Positions 8,994 through 17,756 are shown, counted from the first letter of the stretch. The stretch: 64,000 nt of DNA from Alphaproteobacteria bacterium (GCA_028281325.1 JANQKC010000016.1:16808-80807), one strand, 5' to 3'. Numbers and translations: made by a program. The notes: a model not told the origin generated them from the sequence alone.

Positions 8994-9596
8994 CTACTCG
9001 ACCCGGGCCATGCCCTCGATTTTCTGGATTTCCCAGCGGCCGTCATCGTCTTGCCTCAAGACAAGGCTCCGCTTCTGCTGGATCTCGACGAGTTGTCCGT
9101 TGAACCGGGCGTCGATCCGTCGATCTTCCAAGACACGGACGATGTCGTCCTCGACCTTAAAGAAGCGGCCCGATTGGGTACAATCCAAGTTGCTCAGTTT
9201 TAATTCTGCAGCTGCGTCCACGGCGAATCCCTTGAATTGCGCACCGGTCATTTCGAACCTACGTTCGCTTCCATCCGGAAGCGTGAACGCCATCGAATAT
9301 GATCCCACGTCGGCGTAGCGGTCGTACTCGGCCGGATCGAGCGTGCAACCCGCCTCGTCCATCTCGGACAGGAACGCCTCCGCTTCCGCCCGCATCCGGC
9401 GGCGCCGGTCGCGTAACTGACGCGCGCGCAGAACCGACGCCGCGGCCGCCGCGTCCTTCGAGGTCGGTTCGGTGAAATCCGGCGCCGCCACAGGAATGGG
9501 CGCCGGCGCCGGTCCCCCGGTTAGACGGGCATAGAAGAGTCCCCCGAAAAAACCGAGCCCCATCATCACCGTGATCAGTAAGGCTATTCGCATCAT
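8994..9596 (-). CDS. Membrane-anchored protein of unknown function
   Basis: About 200 residues from ATG 9594-9596; the frame also allows a TTG start at 9623, but the ATG puts the hydrophobic segment (MRIALLITVMMGLGFFGGLFYARL) right at the N-terminus. This is a single membrane anchor or uncleaved signal followed by a proline/alanine-rich linker and a coiled-coil-like basic stretch (RARQLRDRRRRMRAEAEAF). The rest is a soluble, probably periplasmic, mixed alpha/beta domain with two cysteines (AGCTLD and NLDCTQ), which could pair. No family was recognised. It stands alone on this strand between prophage and thioesterase gene. Codon use looks host-like. Confidence 0.6.
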   Translation of the reverse strand: MMRIALLITVMMGLGFFGGLFYARLTGGPAPAPIPVAAPDFTEPTSKDAAAAASVLRARQLRDRRRRMRAEAEAFLSEMDEAGCTLDPAEYDRYADVGSYSMAFTLPDGSERRFEMTGAQFKGFAVDAAAELKLSNLDCTQSGRFFKVEDDIVRVLEDRRIDARFNGQLVEIQQKRSLVLRQDDDGRWEIQKIEGMARVE

Positions 9597-9744
9597 ATCG
9601 CCGCCCGCGTGCCGTCCCTTCAAGCATGACAGGATGGAAGGGACGCATGGCGATATTCACTGATAGAGTGATTAACAATCCCTTAAGGGAGCCGATCCAA
9701 CGCTATCGCTCGCTAATGATCACCGAGACAAAGGACACAACCGA

Positions 9745-10170
9745 ATGACGAAGGCCGACGAAAAAGCCACAGCCTGCAACGCCCGTGGCATCGGGCGATT
9801 ACCGGGCTTGCTGGGCATAGAAATCATAAATGTGACCACCGATCGCGTAACGGCCCGGCTACCGGTGCGAGACGATCTCCTCGCCCCAAACGGTTTCCTG
9901 CACGCGGCGTCGGTGGTCGCGTTGGCCGATACCGCATGCGGCTACGGCAGCGTCGAAACCATGCCGGACGACGCAACAGGCTTCACAACCGTCGAGCTGA
10001 AAAGTAACTTTCTTGGAACGGCCCGTGAAGGGTCAGTGTCCTGCGACGCGATACCGCAACATTTGGGAAAAACGACGCAGATTTGGGATGCAACGGTCAC
10101 GCATGACGCGACGCACCGAACCATTGCATTGTTTCGTTGCACCCAAATGATCCTGCGCGCATCCGTCTGA
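9745..10170 (+). CDS. PaaI-type hotdog thioesterase
   Basis: A 141-residue single-domain hotdog protein of the PaaI/YbdB thioesterase group, expected to hydrolyse acyl-CoA thioesters in the cytoplasm. The family pattern is visible: LAPNGFLHAASVVALADTACG, where Asn49, Gly50 and His53 form the oxyanion/active-site loop and Asp62 lies in the central helix. VELKSNFLGTAREG and a final FRCTQMIL strand are also typical. AAGGA lies about ten bases before the ATG. The next gene encodes an aminotransferase, but the 95-base gap does not prove an operon. The substrate cannot be deduced. Confidence 0.82.
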   Translation: MTKADEKATACNARGIGRLPGLLGIEIINVTTDRVTARLPVRDDLLAPNGFLHAASVVALADTACGYGSVETMPDDATGFTTVELKSNFLGTAREGSVSCDAIPQHLGKTTQIWDATVTHDATHRTIALFRCTQMILRASV

Positions 10171-10264
10171 AAACCAGAATCATCTCACAGTCGTTGGCGC
10201 TTGGCAGGTAGCAGGGGCATAATCGGGCAAGCAACACGACAAATCATCGCGACGGGAGAGCGGC

Positions 10265-11191
10265 ATGCCGGTCAACGAACGCACACACGGCAAAGGCATT
10301 GGGTTTATCGATGGCGACTACATGCCGTTCGACGACTTGCGACTGCCGGTCACGGATCTCGGATTCCAATTGTCCGACATGTGCTACGACGCACTGCATG
10401 TCCGCAACGGGAAGTTCTTTCGGTTCGACGATCATATGGACCGGTGGGACCGCTCGATCAGCGAACGGCGGTTCGACACCCTCGGATACGATCGCGAACA
10501 AACAAAAAGGGTCTTGAATGATTGCGTCCGGCAGTCGGAACTCCAAGACGCAATGGTCTACCTGGTCGCGACGCGCGGCACGCCCGCAGGCCCATTCAAG
10601 GACCTAAGGACGTGCAAGAACCGACTGATCGCTTGGGCCGTACCCTATTACAACGTCGTGACGGATCAAGAGATGCAGGACGGTTGCGACGTCATCATCA
10701 GCGATATCGTCCGTATTCCGTCCGACTCCGTCGACCCCACGGTAAAGAATTTCGGTCGCCTGGATTTCTGCGCGGCGCTCTTCGAAGCATATGAAAAAGA
10801 CGCCCGATACGCCGTGTTGGTCGACCAAAACGGCAACATCACCGAAGGCCGCGGCTGGAACATCTTCGCATTGTTCGGCGGCCGGTTGCTATCGCCGGAT
10901 AGCGGCGTCCTCGAGGGTATTACCCGCCGGACAGTCTTGGAGCTTTGCGATCGTTTGAATATCGACGGCGAACTCGCCCCCATTCCGGCTGACAATCTGC
11001 AAGATGCGGACGAAGTATTCCTTACGTCAACCGCCGGCGGCCTGATGCCGGTGCGGAGGATCGACGGAAAGGCGATCGGAAACTCCGTGCCGGGACCGGT
11101 AACACAACGCCTGACAAATCTGTATTGGGAGATTCACGACGATCCCGCCTACTCGACAGTGGTGGACTACGCCACGCCCATCGATAACTAG
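10265..11191 (+). CDS. Class IV (fold type IV) PLP-dependent aminotransferase
   Basis: A 308-residue protein of the BCAT/D-amino-acid transaminase family. Fold type IV enzymes bind PLP through a lysine that fits the one in DPTVKNFGRLDF here, and hold the phosphate with a segment beginning at TEGRGWNIF. The N-terminal VTDLGFQLSDMCYDAL and RFDDHMDRW stretches and the later LEGITRRTVLEL helix are standard for the family. The substrate is not clear: the LGFQLSD segment is reminiscent of (R)-selective amine and branched-chain enzymes. The start ATG follows CGGGAGAGCGGC, a usable ribosome binding site. The enzyme is cytoplasmic. Confidence 0.82.
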   Translation: MPVNERTHGKGIGFIDGDYMPFDDLRLPVTDLGFQLSDMCYDALHVRNGKFFRFDDHMDRWDRSISERRFDTLGYDREQTKRVLNDCVRQSELQDAMVYLVATRGTPAGPFKDLRTCKNRLIAWAVPYYNVVTDQEMQDGCDVIISDIVRIPSDSVDPTVKNFGRLDFCAALFEAYEKDARYAVLVDQNGNITEGRGWNIFALFGGRLLSPDSGVLEGITRRTVLELCDRLNIDGELAPIPADNLQDADEVFLTSTAGGLMPVRRIDGKAIGNSVPGPVTQRLTNLYWEIHDDPAYSTVVDYATPIDN

Positions 11192-11479
11192 ACGGAATAT
11201 GTCGCTAAGCGGAAATATCGATCAAATCGATCTAAATATAACTATCGATGAACACACCTTTGTGATTCTTAAACACGACTTCGAGATCTCAATTTGAAGA
11301 TGCGGCGAACAAGCGTATTCGGATAATTATATAATCACACCTAAATACCCAAGAAAAATCGAAACGCTTGATATCAATCACTTTCAAATAATAACCTTTA
11401 TTTTATGATCATTTAAGTGATCAAAGAATAACGGCGTCCCATCATCCTTCTTACGGTAACCAGCAAGGAGGATGTGGAC
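11192..11479. other. AT-rich intergenic region upstream of the small secreted peptide
   Basis: Nearly 290 bases, much more AT-rich than its surroundings. It contains repeats of the palindromes ATCGAT (around 11216-11250) and TGATCA (around 11404-11425). No gene was found. It probably carries the promoter of the small secreted peptide gene that begins at 11480; no promoter could be assigned with confidence. Confidence 0.4.
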
Positions 11480-11656
11480 ATGATCAATCGACTCTTTAAA
11501 CAAGCACTTACCGCGATCTTCGGAGCGGGATTTGCCTTGTCTGCCACCGCAGCCTCTGCCGAGGTTGGCTCCGCTTTCGTCGACACGGGCACGACGACCC
11601 TGACGGACCAACGTGTGATTCATGCCGGTGGCGGACTGCACGGCGACCCCGAGTAA
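11480..11656 (+). CDS. Small secreted peptide of unknown function
   Basis: A 58-residue product. A GTG at 11474 is in frame, but ATG 11480 has AAGGAGG (11465-11471) eight bases upstream and is preferred. Residues 1-25 form a textbook signal peptide: MINRLFKQ, a hydrophobic core, and an A-S-A cleavage site before EVGSAF. The mature part would be only about 33 residues (ending GGLHGDPE), without cysteines. It has its own strong intrinsic hairpin downstream (11704-11731), so it looks like a monocistronic unit. No family was recognised; the exported-peptide interpretation rests on the signal sequence and the very good start site. Confidence 0.6.
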   Translation: MINRLFKQALTAIFGAGFALSATAASAEVGSAFVDTGTTTLTDQRVIHAGGGLHGDPE

Positions 11657-11703
11657 TGACAGCGCAACCCCACTCGAGAAGCTCCCATTGAAGCCAACGC
11701 CAT

Positions 11704-11731
11704 GGCCGGGCGGCAAGACAGCCGCCCGGCC
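11704..11731 (+). terminator. Intrinsic terminator of the small secreted peptide gene
   Basis: A perfect 11-bp inverted repeat: GGCCGGGCGGC (11704-11714) and GCCGCCCGGCC (11721-11731) with a six-base loop, followed by CGATTGTTTT. The T-run is short and offset but the stem is very stable. It lies about 50 bases after the stop of the 58-residue gene and before the ABC transporter gene. Confidence 0.62.
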
Positions 11732-11817
11732 CGATTGTTTTGAATCCTGTCAGACTTCCTATTGCACGTTGCACCGGATCGCGGCTAGGTTCCCCCATGC
11801 GCAACTCGAAATGACCG

Positions 11818-12594
11818 ATGATCGACACGCAGCCTCCGAAAATCAAACTTGCCGGCGTCACCAAAAGCTTTGGTGAAAACCATGTCCTTCAAGGCGTGGA
11901 TTTGGATATTGCCGCGGGGGAGTCGCTGGTGCTGATCGGAACATCCGGCAGCGGCAAAAGCCTCCTACTGAAGTGTATTCTCGGACTACAAACGCCAGAC
12001 GCCGGCAGCATCCAGGTCGACGGTCAAGAAACCATCGGCTTCACCGGCGATGACAGAATGCGCTTCATCGACCGGTTCGGCGTTCTCTTCCAATACTCCG
12101 GCCTGTTCGACAGCTTGCCCGTTTGGGAAAACATAGCCTTCAAAAGGCTTCAAGAAGGACGGATCAGCCGGAAGGACGCTCGCGACAAGGCAGGCGAAAC
12201 CGTCCGTGCCGTGGGATTGTCTCCGGACGTCGTCGATCTCGTTCCGCACGAGTTATCCGGTGGCATGCAGAAACGTGTCGGCATCGCCCGCGCGATCTTC
12301 GCGGAGCCGGAGATTCTTTTCCTCGACGAACCGACGGCCGGTTTGGACCCAATCATGACAAACGTTATCGGCCAGCTCATAACGGCTTGTGTCGAAAATC
12401 TGGGCGCAACGGCGATTTCGATTACAAGCGACATGACCGGCGCGCGGCAGATTTCAGATCGTATCGCCATGCTGCATGACGGCCATATCATTTGGAGCGG
12501 CGACAAAGGCGACGCCGAAGAATCCGGTAATCCGTATGTCGATCAACTGATTCATAGCCGTGCGCATGGCCCAATCGAAATGCGGCTCACCTAA
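11818..12594 (+). CDS. mlaF: MlaF-like ABC transporter ATPase (lipid asymmetry), switch histidine missing
   Basis: A 258-residue ABC ATPase. It shows Walker A GTSGSGKS (residues 41-48), a Q-loop at FQYSGLFDSLPVWENI (about 91-106), signature LSGGMQKR (146-153) and Walker B ILFLDEPTAGLD (about 166-177). The Q-loop and the ISDRIAMLHDGHIIWSG tail are characteristic of MlaF, the ATPase of the MlaFEDB phospholipid transporter of the inner membrane. Oddly, the H-loop reads ITSDM instead of ITHDM, so the switch histidine is Ser204; in most ABC ATPases this residue is needed for ATP hydrolysis. No MlaE permease or MlaD gene is adjacent; an MlaC-like gene is at 15480. The start ATG has no clear ribosome binding site. 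MlaF assignment is by motif, not by search. Confidence 0.78.
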   Translation: MIDTQPPKIKLAGVTKSFGENHVLQGVDLDIAAGESLVLIGTSGSGKSLLLKCILGLQTPDAGSIQVDGQETIGFTGDDRMRFIDRFGVLFQYSGLFDSLPVWENIAFKRLQEGRISRKDARDKAGETVRAVGLSPDVVDLVPHELSGGMQKRVGIARAIFAEPEILFLDEPTAGLDPIMTNVIGQLITACVENLGATAISITSDMTGARQISDRIAMLHDGHIIWSGDKGDAEESGNPYVDQLIHSRAHGPIEMRLT

Positions 12595-12702
12595 CCCATA
12601 CCTTCGCGCCGCACCGCGCCGGTATCAGCAAGGATAGGAGTCGGCCAGCCGATACTGATATGATTGCGAATCGCCCCTTGCGGCAAACCAGCGCGGCGCG
12701 TC

Positions 12703-13920
12703 ATGTCATATCTTACCCATCTGCAATGCACGACCTGCGGCACACGCCTGCCGGCCGACCGGCCGCAAATCAATAGTTGTGCGGATGGCGGCATCCTCGA
12801 AGCGCGCTACGATTTGGACCAAATCCGACGGGACGTCCCGAGAGGGTCGATTGAGACCGGACCGTCGTCCTTATGGCGTTACGGTGCTCTGTTGCCCATC
12901 GACGATCTTTCCAATCGCGTCTCGCTATCCGAAGGATGGACGCCGATGCTTCCCGCGTCGGCGTTGGCGGCAACCGTCGGGTGTTCCAGTCTTTTCATTA
13001 AGGATGAAGGTCGAAATCCGAGCGGAACCTTCAAGGACCGTGGCGCCGCCGTCGCGGTCACGCGAATGCGCGAATTGGGAGTCACGACAGTCGCGCATAA
13101 CAGCTCCGGCAACGCCGCCGCCAGTTGGGGGATGTACGCCGCCCGCGCCGGATTACGCTGCGTCAATCTCGTCCCGGACGATGTCCTGCCAAGCAGCCTT
13201 CAGCAATCGGTCCTTGCCGGCGCACAAACCATCATGCTGACGGATGAATGGAGGTTCGGCGGCGCCCTCATCGCGGATGCGGTGAAGAGCCACGGCTGGT
13301 TCAATATCGGTACCCTCAAAGAACCCTATCGCCTCGAAGGCAAGAAAACGATGGGATATGAGATCTGCGAACAACTCGGTTGGAAACTGCCGGACGCCGT
13401 CGTTTATCCAACCGGTGGCGGCCTGGGCGCCATTGCCATCTACAAAGGGTTCAGGGAACTGATGGCGCTGGGTTGGATCGAAGAAGGGCCGCTGCCGAAA
13501 CTGATCGTGTCGCAATATGAAGGATGCGCCCCCATCGTCCGCGCATTCCAGCAAGGGAAAGACAAAGCCGAAACCTGGGAAACCCTGGATGTGCTACCCG
13601 GCGGGCTGAAATCCACAACGCCTCCCGGCGACCGCGCCGTGCTTGAGATCCTTCGGAACACGGGCGGAAGCGCCTATACGGCGACGAACGACGAGGCGAT
13701 CGACGCGGCAACGCAATTCGTTCGGATGGAAGGCGTCTTCCCCTGCCCTGAATCCGCGACGACGCTGGTCGCGCTGAAAAAGGCATTGGCCGACGGTACT
13801 CTCGATGGTGACGCGACCGTGATTCTCCTATCGACCGGATCCGGGCTGAAATCCGTCGATGTCTTCCCTACCCCGGAGGTTGCCAAAACGGATGCCAACA
13901 CCCCGTTGGCCCCACGTTAA
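12703..13920 (+). CDS. Threonine synthase-like PLP enzyme
   Basis: A 405-residue protein from ATG 12703 (the frame extends upstream to a weaker start at 12664; this ATG gives MSYLTHLQCTTCG, the normal family beginning). A zinc-ribbon-like start has Cys9, Cys12 and Cys26. The fold type II PLP site is clear: the cofactor lysine in PSGTFKDRGA (Lys111), substrate/phosphate loop HNSSGNAAAS, and the glycine-rich PTGGGLG. Threonine synthase converts O-phosphohomoserine to threonine and Pi. The closely coupled MmgE/PrpD gene is not a threonine-pathway gene, so a related beta-replacing or eliminating enzyme is possible. The protein is cytoplasmic. Confidence 0.75.
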   Translation: MSYLTHLQCTTCGTRLPADRPQINSCADGGILEARYDLDQIRRDVPRGSIETGPSSLWRYGALLPIDDLSNRVSLSEGWTPMLPASALAATVGCSSLFIKDEGRNPSGTFKDRGAAVAVTRMRELGVTTVAHNSSGNAAASWGMYAARAGLRCVNLVPDDVLPSSLQQSVLAGAQTIMLTDEWRFGGALIADAVKSHGWFNIGTLKEPYRLEGKKTMGYEICEQLGWKLPDAVVYPTGGGLGAIAIYKGFRELMALGWIEEGPLPKLIVSQYEGCAPIVRAFQQGKDKAETWETLDVLPGGLKSTTPPGDRAVLEILRNTGGSAYTATNDEAIDAATQFVRMEGVFPCPESATTLVALKKALADGTLDGDATVILLSTGSGLKSVDVFPTPEVAKTDANTPLAPR

Positions 13921-13934
13921 AAAGGAACGATCCG

Positions 13935-15329
13935 ATGGCGTCTGATGCTGAGACCACAACCGGCCAACCGGCAATCGCAGAACGGATCGCTGACTGGGCC
14001 CAGGGCCTGACAGCATCGGAAATTCCGACCGCTGTACGGGACACCACGGCTGATGTCCTTCTGGACTTCGCCGGCAACTGCGTATCCGTGCGCCGGATGG
14101 ACTATATACAAAGCTTGGTCCGCTCCTGGGATGGCAGCGGCAATTGCACCGCGATCGGCCACCCAACGCCGTTCGATGCGGCGGGCGCCGCGCTGATCAA
14201 CGGCACCGCCGCCCATGGCGAAGATTTTGACGACACCTTTGAAGGATCTCCCGTTCACGCCGGCGCACCTGCGATCTCCGCTGTCTTGGCCGCATGCCAA
14301 CGACACGGCCGAACCGGGGGCGATGTGCTGGTCGGAATTGCCGTTGCGATGGAGGTAATGTGCCGCATGACCGTCGTCGCCCCGACAGCGATCCATCGCG
14401 CCGGTTTTCATCCGACCGCCGTGATCGGTGCGATGGGAACCGCTGCCGGTGTCGGCGCTGCCCTTGAGCTGTCCGCAAATCAGATCACGAACGCGCTTGG
14501 CATTGCCGGCAGCATGGCATCCGGCATCATCGAGTACTTGGCGGAAGGAACGTGGACCAAACGCCTCCATCCCGGTTGGGCGGCGCAATCGGGTATTCGT
14601 GCCGCAGCGATGGCGCAACAAGGGTTTACCGGGCCACGGACGGTTCTCGAAGGAACGCATGGCTTCTTCATTGCCTTTGCCGATCCCTCCATCGATCAGG
14701 ATCTTTCCCACCTCACATCGGACCTCGGCGACGACTGGCGCATGCAGCGCATCGCTTTTAAGCCCTATGCCTGCGGCACGATGGCGCAACCTTACATCGA
14801 CTGCGCCATCAAGCTCGCCGAGGCAGGAATCGACGCCGCAGACATCGCGTCGATCGAATGCGAAACCGGCGAGGGCATCGTGCATCGTCTCTGGGAACCG
14901 CTCGCCGAGAAACGCGCTCCGACGACGCCATACTCGTCGAAGTTCAGTATTCCCTATTTAATCGCTGTGGGATTTCTCGACCGCGCCGTCGGACTGGCCC
15001 AATTCACCGAGGCGCGCATTCGAGATAAGAACGTTTTGGATCTCGCAAGGAAAGTGACCTATGTGATCGATCCGGACAACGAATATCCGCGTAACTACGC
15101 CGGGCACATTCGCGCCGTCCTGCGCGACGGCCGCGACCACGTCGTTCGCCAACCGCATATGCGGGGCGGTACGCGCGAGCCGCTGGAACGTGCGGAAATC
15201 CTCGCAAAATTCCGAAACAACGCACACTTCGGTGGCTGGTCCGATCAGCAAGCGACCGCACTGCAGTCGTGGTGTGAGAACGTTTTCGACGTAAAGGATT
15301 TGACCGAACTGGCAACGTTTCGCACGTGA
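13935..15329 (+). CDS. MmgE/PrpD family protein
   Basis: A 464-residue protein of the MmgE/PrpD family, which contains 2-methylcitrate dehydratase (PrpD), cis-aconitate decarboxylase and related lyases. Family features seen include INGTAAHGEDFDDTFEG near residues 85-105, GFHPTAVIGAMGTAAG, and FKPYACGTMAQPYIDC, where conserved His and Lys/Cys positions lie. The start ATG follows AAAGGAACGATCCG and lies 14 bases after the threonine-synthase-like gene, so the two are probably one operon. A role in 2-methylcitrate breakdown would fit a genome using propionyl-CoA, but prpB/prpC are not nearby, so the substrate is unknown. The reaction class (dehydratase or decarboxylase) is inferred from the family. 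Confidence 0.8.
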   Translation: MASDAETTTGQPAIAERIADWAQGLTASEIPTAVRDTTADVLLDFAGNCVSVRRMDYIQSLVRSWDGSGNCTAIGHPTPFDAAGAALINGTAAHGEDFDDTFEGSPVHAGAPAISAVLAACQRHGRTGGDVLVGIAVAMEVMCRMTVVAPTAIHRAGFHPTAVIGAMGTAAGVGAALELSANQITNALGIAGSMASGIIEYLAEGTWTKRLHPGWAAQSGIRAAAMAQQGFTGPRTVLEGTHGFFIAFADPSIDQDLSHLTSDLGDDWRMQRIAFKPYACGTMAQPYIDCAIKLAEAGIDAADIASIECETGEGIVHRLWEPLAEKRAPTTPYSSKFSIPYLIAVGFLDRAVGLAQFTEARIRDKNVLDLARKVTYVIDPDNEYPRNYAGHIRAVLRDGRDHVVRQPHMRGGTREPLERAEILAKFRNNAHFGGWSDQQATALQSWCENVFDVKDLTELATFRT

Positions 15330-15479
15330 CGGCTTGGCAAGTCTGCAAAGATACAAATGTCGCCGGGTCGTAGCTTGAAATGCGATTGGGAAGAAGGCAC
15401 AGTCGATACCAATAAAAGTCGCCGATGCGGATACCATCCAAAACCGCTCGGCAGGACAGAGCAAGGAGGCGATTCGATC

Positions 15480-16133
15480 ATGAAATCCCGTCGGCTGGTC
15501 TTAGCGTGTGTCGGCCTGATCTTGATGGGCGCTCTTATGGCGCCGGTGCCCGGCACGGCGCAGGTTGCCGATAAGGATCCCGGCGCATTCGTAACGCGCC
15601 TCGGGAATCAAACCATCGATTTCCTCTCCGACGCCGCGGCACCGCAGCATCTTCGCGAAGACAGGTTGCGCGGGTTGCTTCGCGACGGGTTCGCCGTCGA
15701 GCGGATTGGACGGTTTGTGCTCGGCAAATATAGGCGGACAGCATCGGAACAATCAGTCGACGAATTTGTCGATGTATTCGAAGACTACATCGTTGCTCTT
15801 TATGCAAAGCAATTCAGCCGGTTTTCCGGCGAAACGTTCACCGTAGAGCAAGTCGTTAAAACACGGCGGCCTAAGGACAGCATGGTCAAAACGAAGATCA
15901 TACCAGGCGGTGGCGGCGAGGCCTTGAAAGTGGAGTTTCAAGTTCGGAATTTGGGTGACGAGTTTAAGATCCTCGATGTCCGGCTGGAAGGCGTCAGCAT
16001 GGTTCTGGCGCAGCGCGACGAGTTTTCCGCCTACATTGGCAACAACGGCGGGAAAGTCGAAGCACTGACTGCCGCCCTCCGAAAACGCCTCGTGACTTTG
16101 ACGGAGCCAACGGCCCGCGCGACCACGCAATAG
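15480..16133 (+). CDS. MlaC-like periplasmic phospholipid-binding protein
   Basis: A 217-residue protein starting at ATG 15480, where AAGGAGG (15461-15469 region) gives an excellent ribosome binding site; the longer open frame upstream is ignored. Residues 1-30 are a signal peptide ending VPGTAQ. The mature part matches the Ttg2D/MlaC pattern: FVTRLGNQTIDFLSD, then RLRGLLRDGFAVERIGRFVLGKYRR, then QSVDEFVDVFEDYIVALYAKQF and the closing FKILDVRLEGVSMVLAQRDEFSAYI. MlaC ferries phospholipid between the outer-membrane and inner-membrane Mla complexes. MlaF-like ATPase is 3 kb upstream on the same strand, with two metabolic genes between. Confidence 0.82.
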   Translation: MKSRRLVLACVGLILMGALMAPVPGTAQVADKDPGAFVTRLGNQTIDFLSDAAAPQHLREDRLRGLLRDGFAVERIGRFVLGKYRRTASEQSVDEFVDVFEDYIVALYAKQFSRFSGETFTVEQVVKTRRPKDSMVKTKIIPGGGGEALKVEFQVRNLGDEFKILDVRLEGVSMVLAQRDEFSAYIGNNGGKVEALTAALRKRLVTLTEPTARATTQ

Positions 16134-16226
16134 GATCGATCGCCTGCTTGAACGCGGTCATGGGCGCTGATAGGGTCCGGCTCACCAATTCGGCCGAACC
16201 TTCAGTAGCTCGACATATCGATCACT

Positions 16227-16637
16227 ATGGAACAACCGAACAAAGCACTCTCCACGATCACGGTCGAAGTGTCGCCCGGCGAGTTACTGGACAAGATTTC
16301 CATCCTTGAGATCAAGTCGGCGCGAATCACCGACGCGAACAAACTGGAAAACGTCCGATACGAGCTCGCACTGCTCCGGAAAACCTGGACCGAAGCCGTT
16401 AATCCGGCCGACGCGCTGAAGGGTTTCGAAACCGAACTAAGCGCCGTCAATGAACGCTTGTGGGAAATCGAGGACGCGATCCGTGTATGCGAGGCTAAGC
16501 AGGACTTCGGGCCGACATTCATAGAGTTGGCGCGGTCCGTATACACCACCAACGATCGTCGAGCCGAGATTAAACGGCAAATCAACACGATGCTTGGCTC
16601 GTCAATCGTCGAGGAAAAGTCTTATACGGAATACTAG
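16227..16637 (+). CDS. DUF6165 family protein
   Basis: A 136-residue helical protein opening with EVSPGELLDKISILEIKSARI and closing with ELARSVYTTNDRRAEIKRQIN; this pattern is that of the DUF6165 proteins of alphaproteobacteria, which commonly precede a family 9 glycosyltransferase. Much of it (residues 15-120) is heptad-like and could form a coiled coil. No signal peptide or membrane segment. The glycosyltransferase follows on the same strand about 35 bases later, so co-transcription is likely; a role in surface-glycan assembly is inferred from this. Biochemical function is unknown. Confidence 0.72.
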   Translation: MEQPNKALSTITVEVSPGELLDKISILEIKSARITDANKLENVRYELALLRKTWTEAVNPADALKGFETELSAVNERLWEIEDAIRVCEAKQDFGPTFIELARSVYTTNDRRAEIKRQINTMLGSSIVEEKSYTEY

Positions 16638-16673
16638 GAACGTGAGCGGCGTTTGGATACTCCGTTGAAAGCC

Positions 16674-17705
16674 ATGAGACACGACAGTTCCGTGGACAAC
16701 ATCCTCGTCTATGTCGGTAGCAACCCAGATGATGCGATCGGCGAGAATATCCTGAAGCTGCCTTTTCTTCGCTCGATCCGGGAAACCTACCCAGAGGCTC
16801 GGATCACCTGGGTCGGTGGTTTCGGCCCCTCCATGTTCCAAGGAATTCTAAAGCCCTTGGTCGACGGCTATATCGATGAATTGATCACCGATTTCTATAT
16901 CGATGGTGGACCGGCCGAATTGTTTCGCCATTGGCAGCCTTTGAAAGGCCGGCGCTTTGATCTGGTGTTCGATACGCAACGGAATGTGATCCGGACTCTC
17001 GTGTTGCGGCGCGTCAAGCACCGGATCTTCATTTCCGGCTGCTGGCGCTTTTTCTTTTCCGACCAAAAGCCCCCGGAAGGATATAGCCGCCAAACCTTAT
17101 TGACCGAGAAGTTGCTGACATTAACGGCGACCGCGGCGCACCGATCAATTCATCCGTCCCATGTCTGGCCGCTTGACGCGCAATGGACGACAGCCGCCGC
17201 CACGCTGCTTCCCGACGGAAGCGACTATGTGGGATTGGCGCCCGGGGCCGGGAACAAGGAAACCGGGAAATGCTGGCCACTCGATCGATTCGTGGCGTTG
17301 GCCCGGAGGCAGGAAGACAAAGGGCGTGTCCCGGTATTCTTCATTGGCCCGGAGGAGGAAACGTGGTTGCCGGATCTGCGCCGTCGGGTGCCGAAGGCGA
17401 GGTTTCCGGAGTGGGATCGCGACACGATACCGGCACATGTAAAAGGACCGCCGCTCGCCATGGCTCTAGCCGCCCGTCTCCGAGTCGCCGTGGCGAATTG
17501 TTCGGGCATCGGCCATATGCTGGCGGCAGGAGGGGCGCCAATGGTTTCGTTGTACGGACCGACCCGTCCGACGAATTTCGCGCCTTATACGCCAATGCTC
17601 ACGACGCTATGGGCGAAGGACTTCGACCCGTCAGGCGCAATCGACGCGATTCCCGAAACAACGGTGGAATCCGCGCTTGAGGAACGCTTCCGGGATACCG
17701 CCTGA
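16674..17705 (+). CDS. Glycosyltransferase family 9 (heptosyltransferase-like) protein
   Basis: About 343 residues from ATG 16674; a TTG at 16653 is also in frame and could add seven residues, and neither start has a strong ribosome binding site. The N-terminal Rossmann half begins NILVYVGSNPDDAIGENILKLPFL, and the C-terminal half has YVGLAPGAGNKETGKCWPLDRFVAL followed by the FFIGPEEE strand and the donor-binding segment NCSGIGHMLAAGGAPMVSLYGPT. These are hallmarks of GT9/WaaF-like transferases, which add heptose or related sugars in LPS core assembly at the cytoplasmic face. Its acceptor cannot be deduced. It is probably in an operon with the DUF6165 gene. Confidence 0.8.
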   Translation: MRHDSSVDNILVYVGSNPDDAIGENILKLPFLRSIRETYPEARITWVGGFGPSMFQGILKPLVDGYIDELITDFYIDGGPAELFRHWQPLKGRRFDLVFDTQRNVIRTLVLRRVKHRIFISGCWRFFFSDQKPPEGYSRQTLLTEKLLTLTATAAHRSIHPSHVWPLDAQWTTAAATLLPDGSDYVGLAPGAGNKETGKCWPLDRFVALARRQEDKGRVPVFFIGPEEETWLPDLRRRVPKARFPEWDRDTIPAHVKGPPLAMALAARLRVAVANCSGIGHMLAAGGAPMVSLYGPTRPTNFAPYTPMLTTLWAKDFDPSGAIDAIPETTVESALEERFRDTA

Positions 17706-17756
17706 AGACTCTGGAAGACACGTTACGAGCGGAAACGACAGCGCATGGCCGCACGT

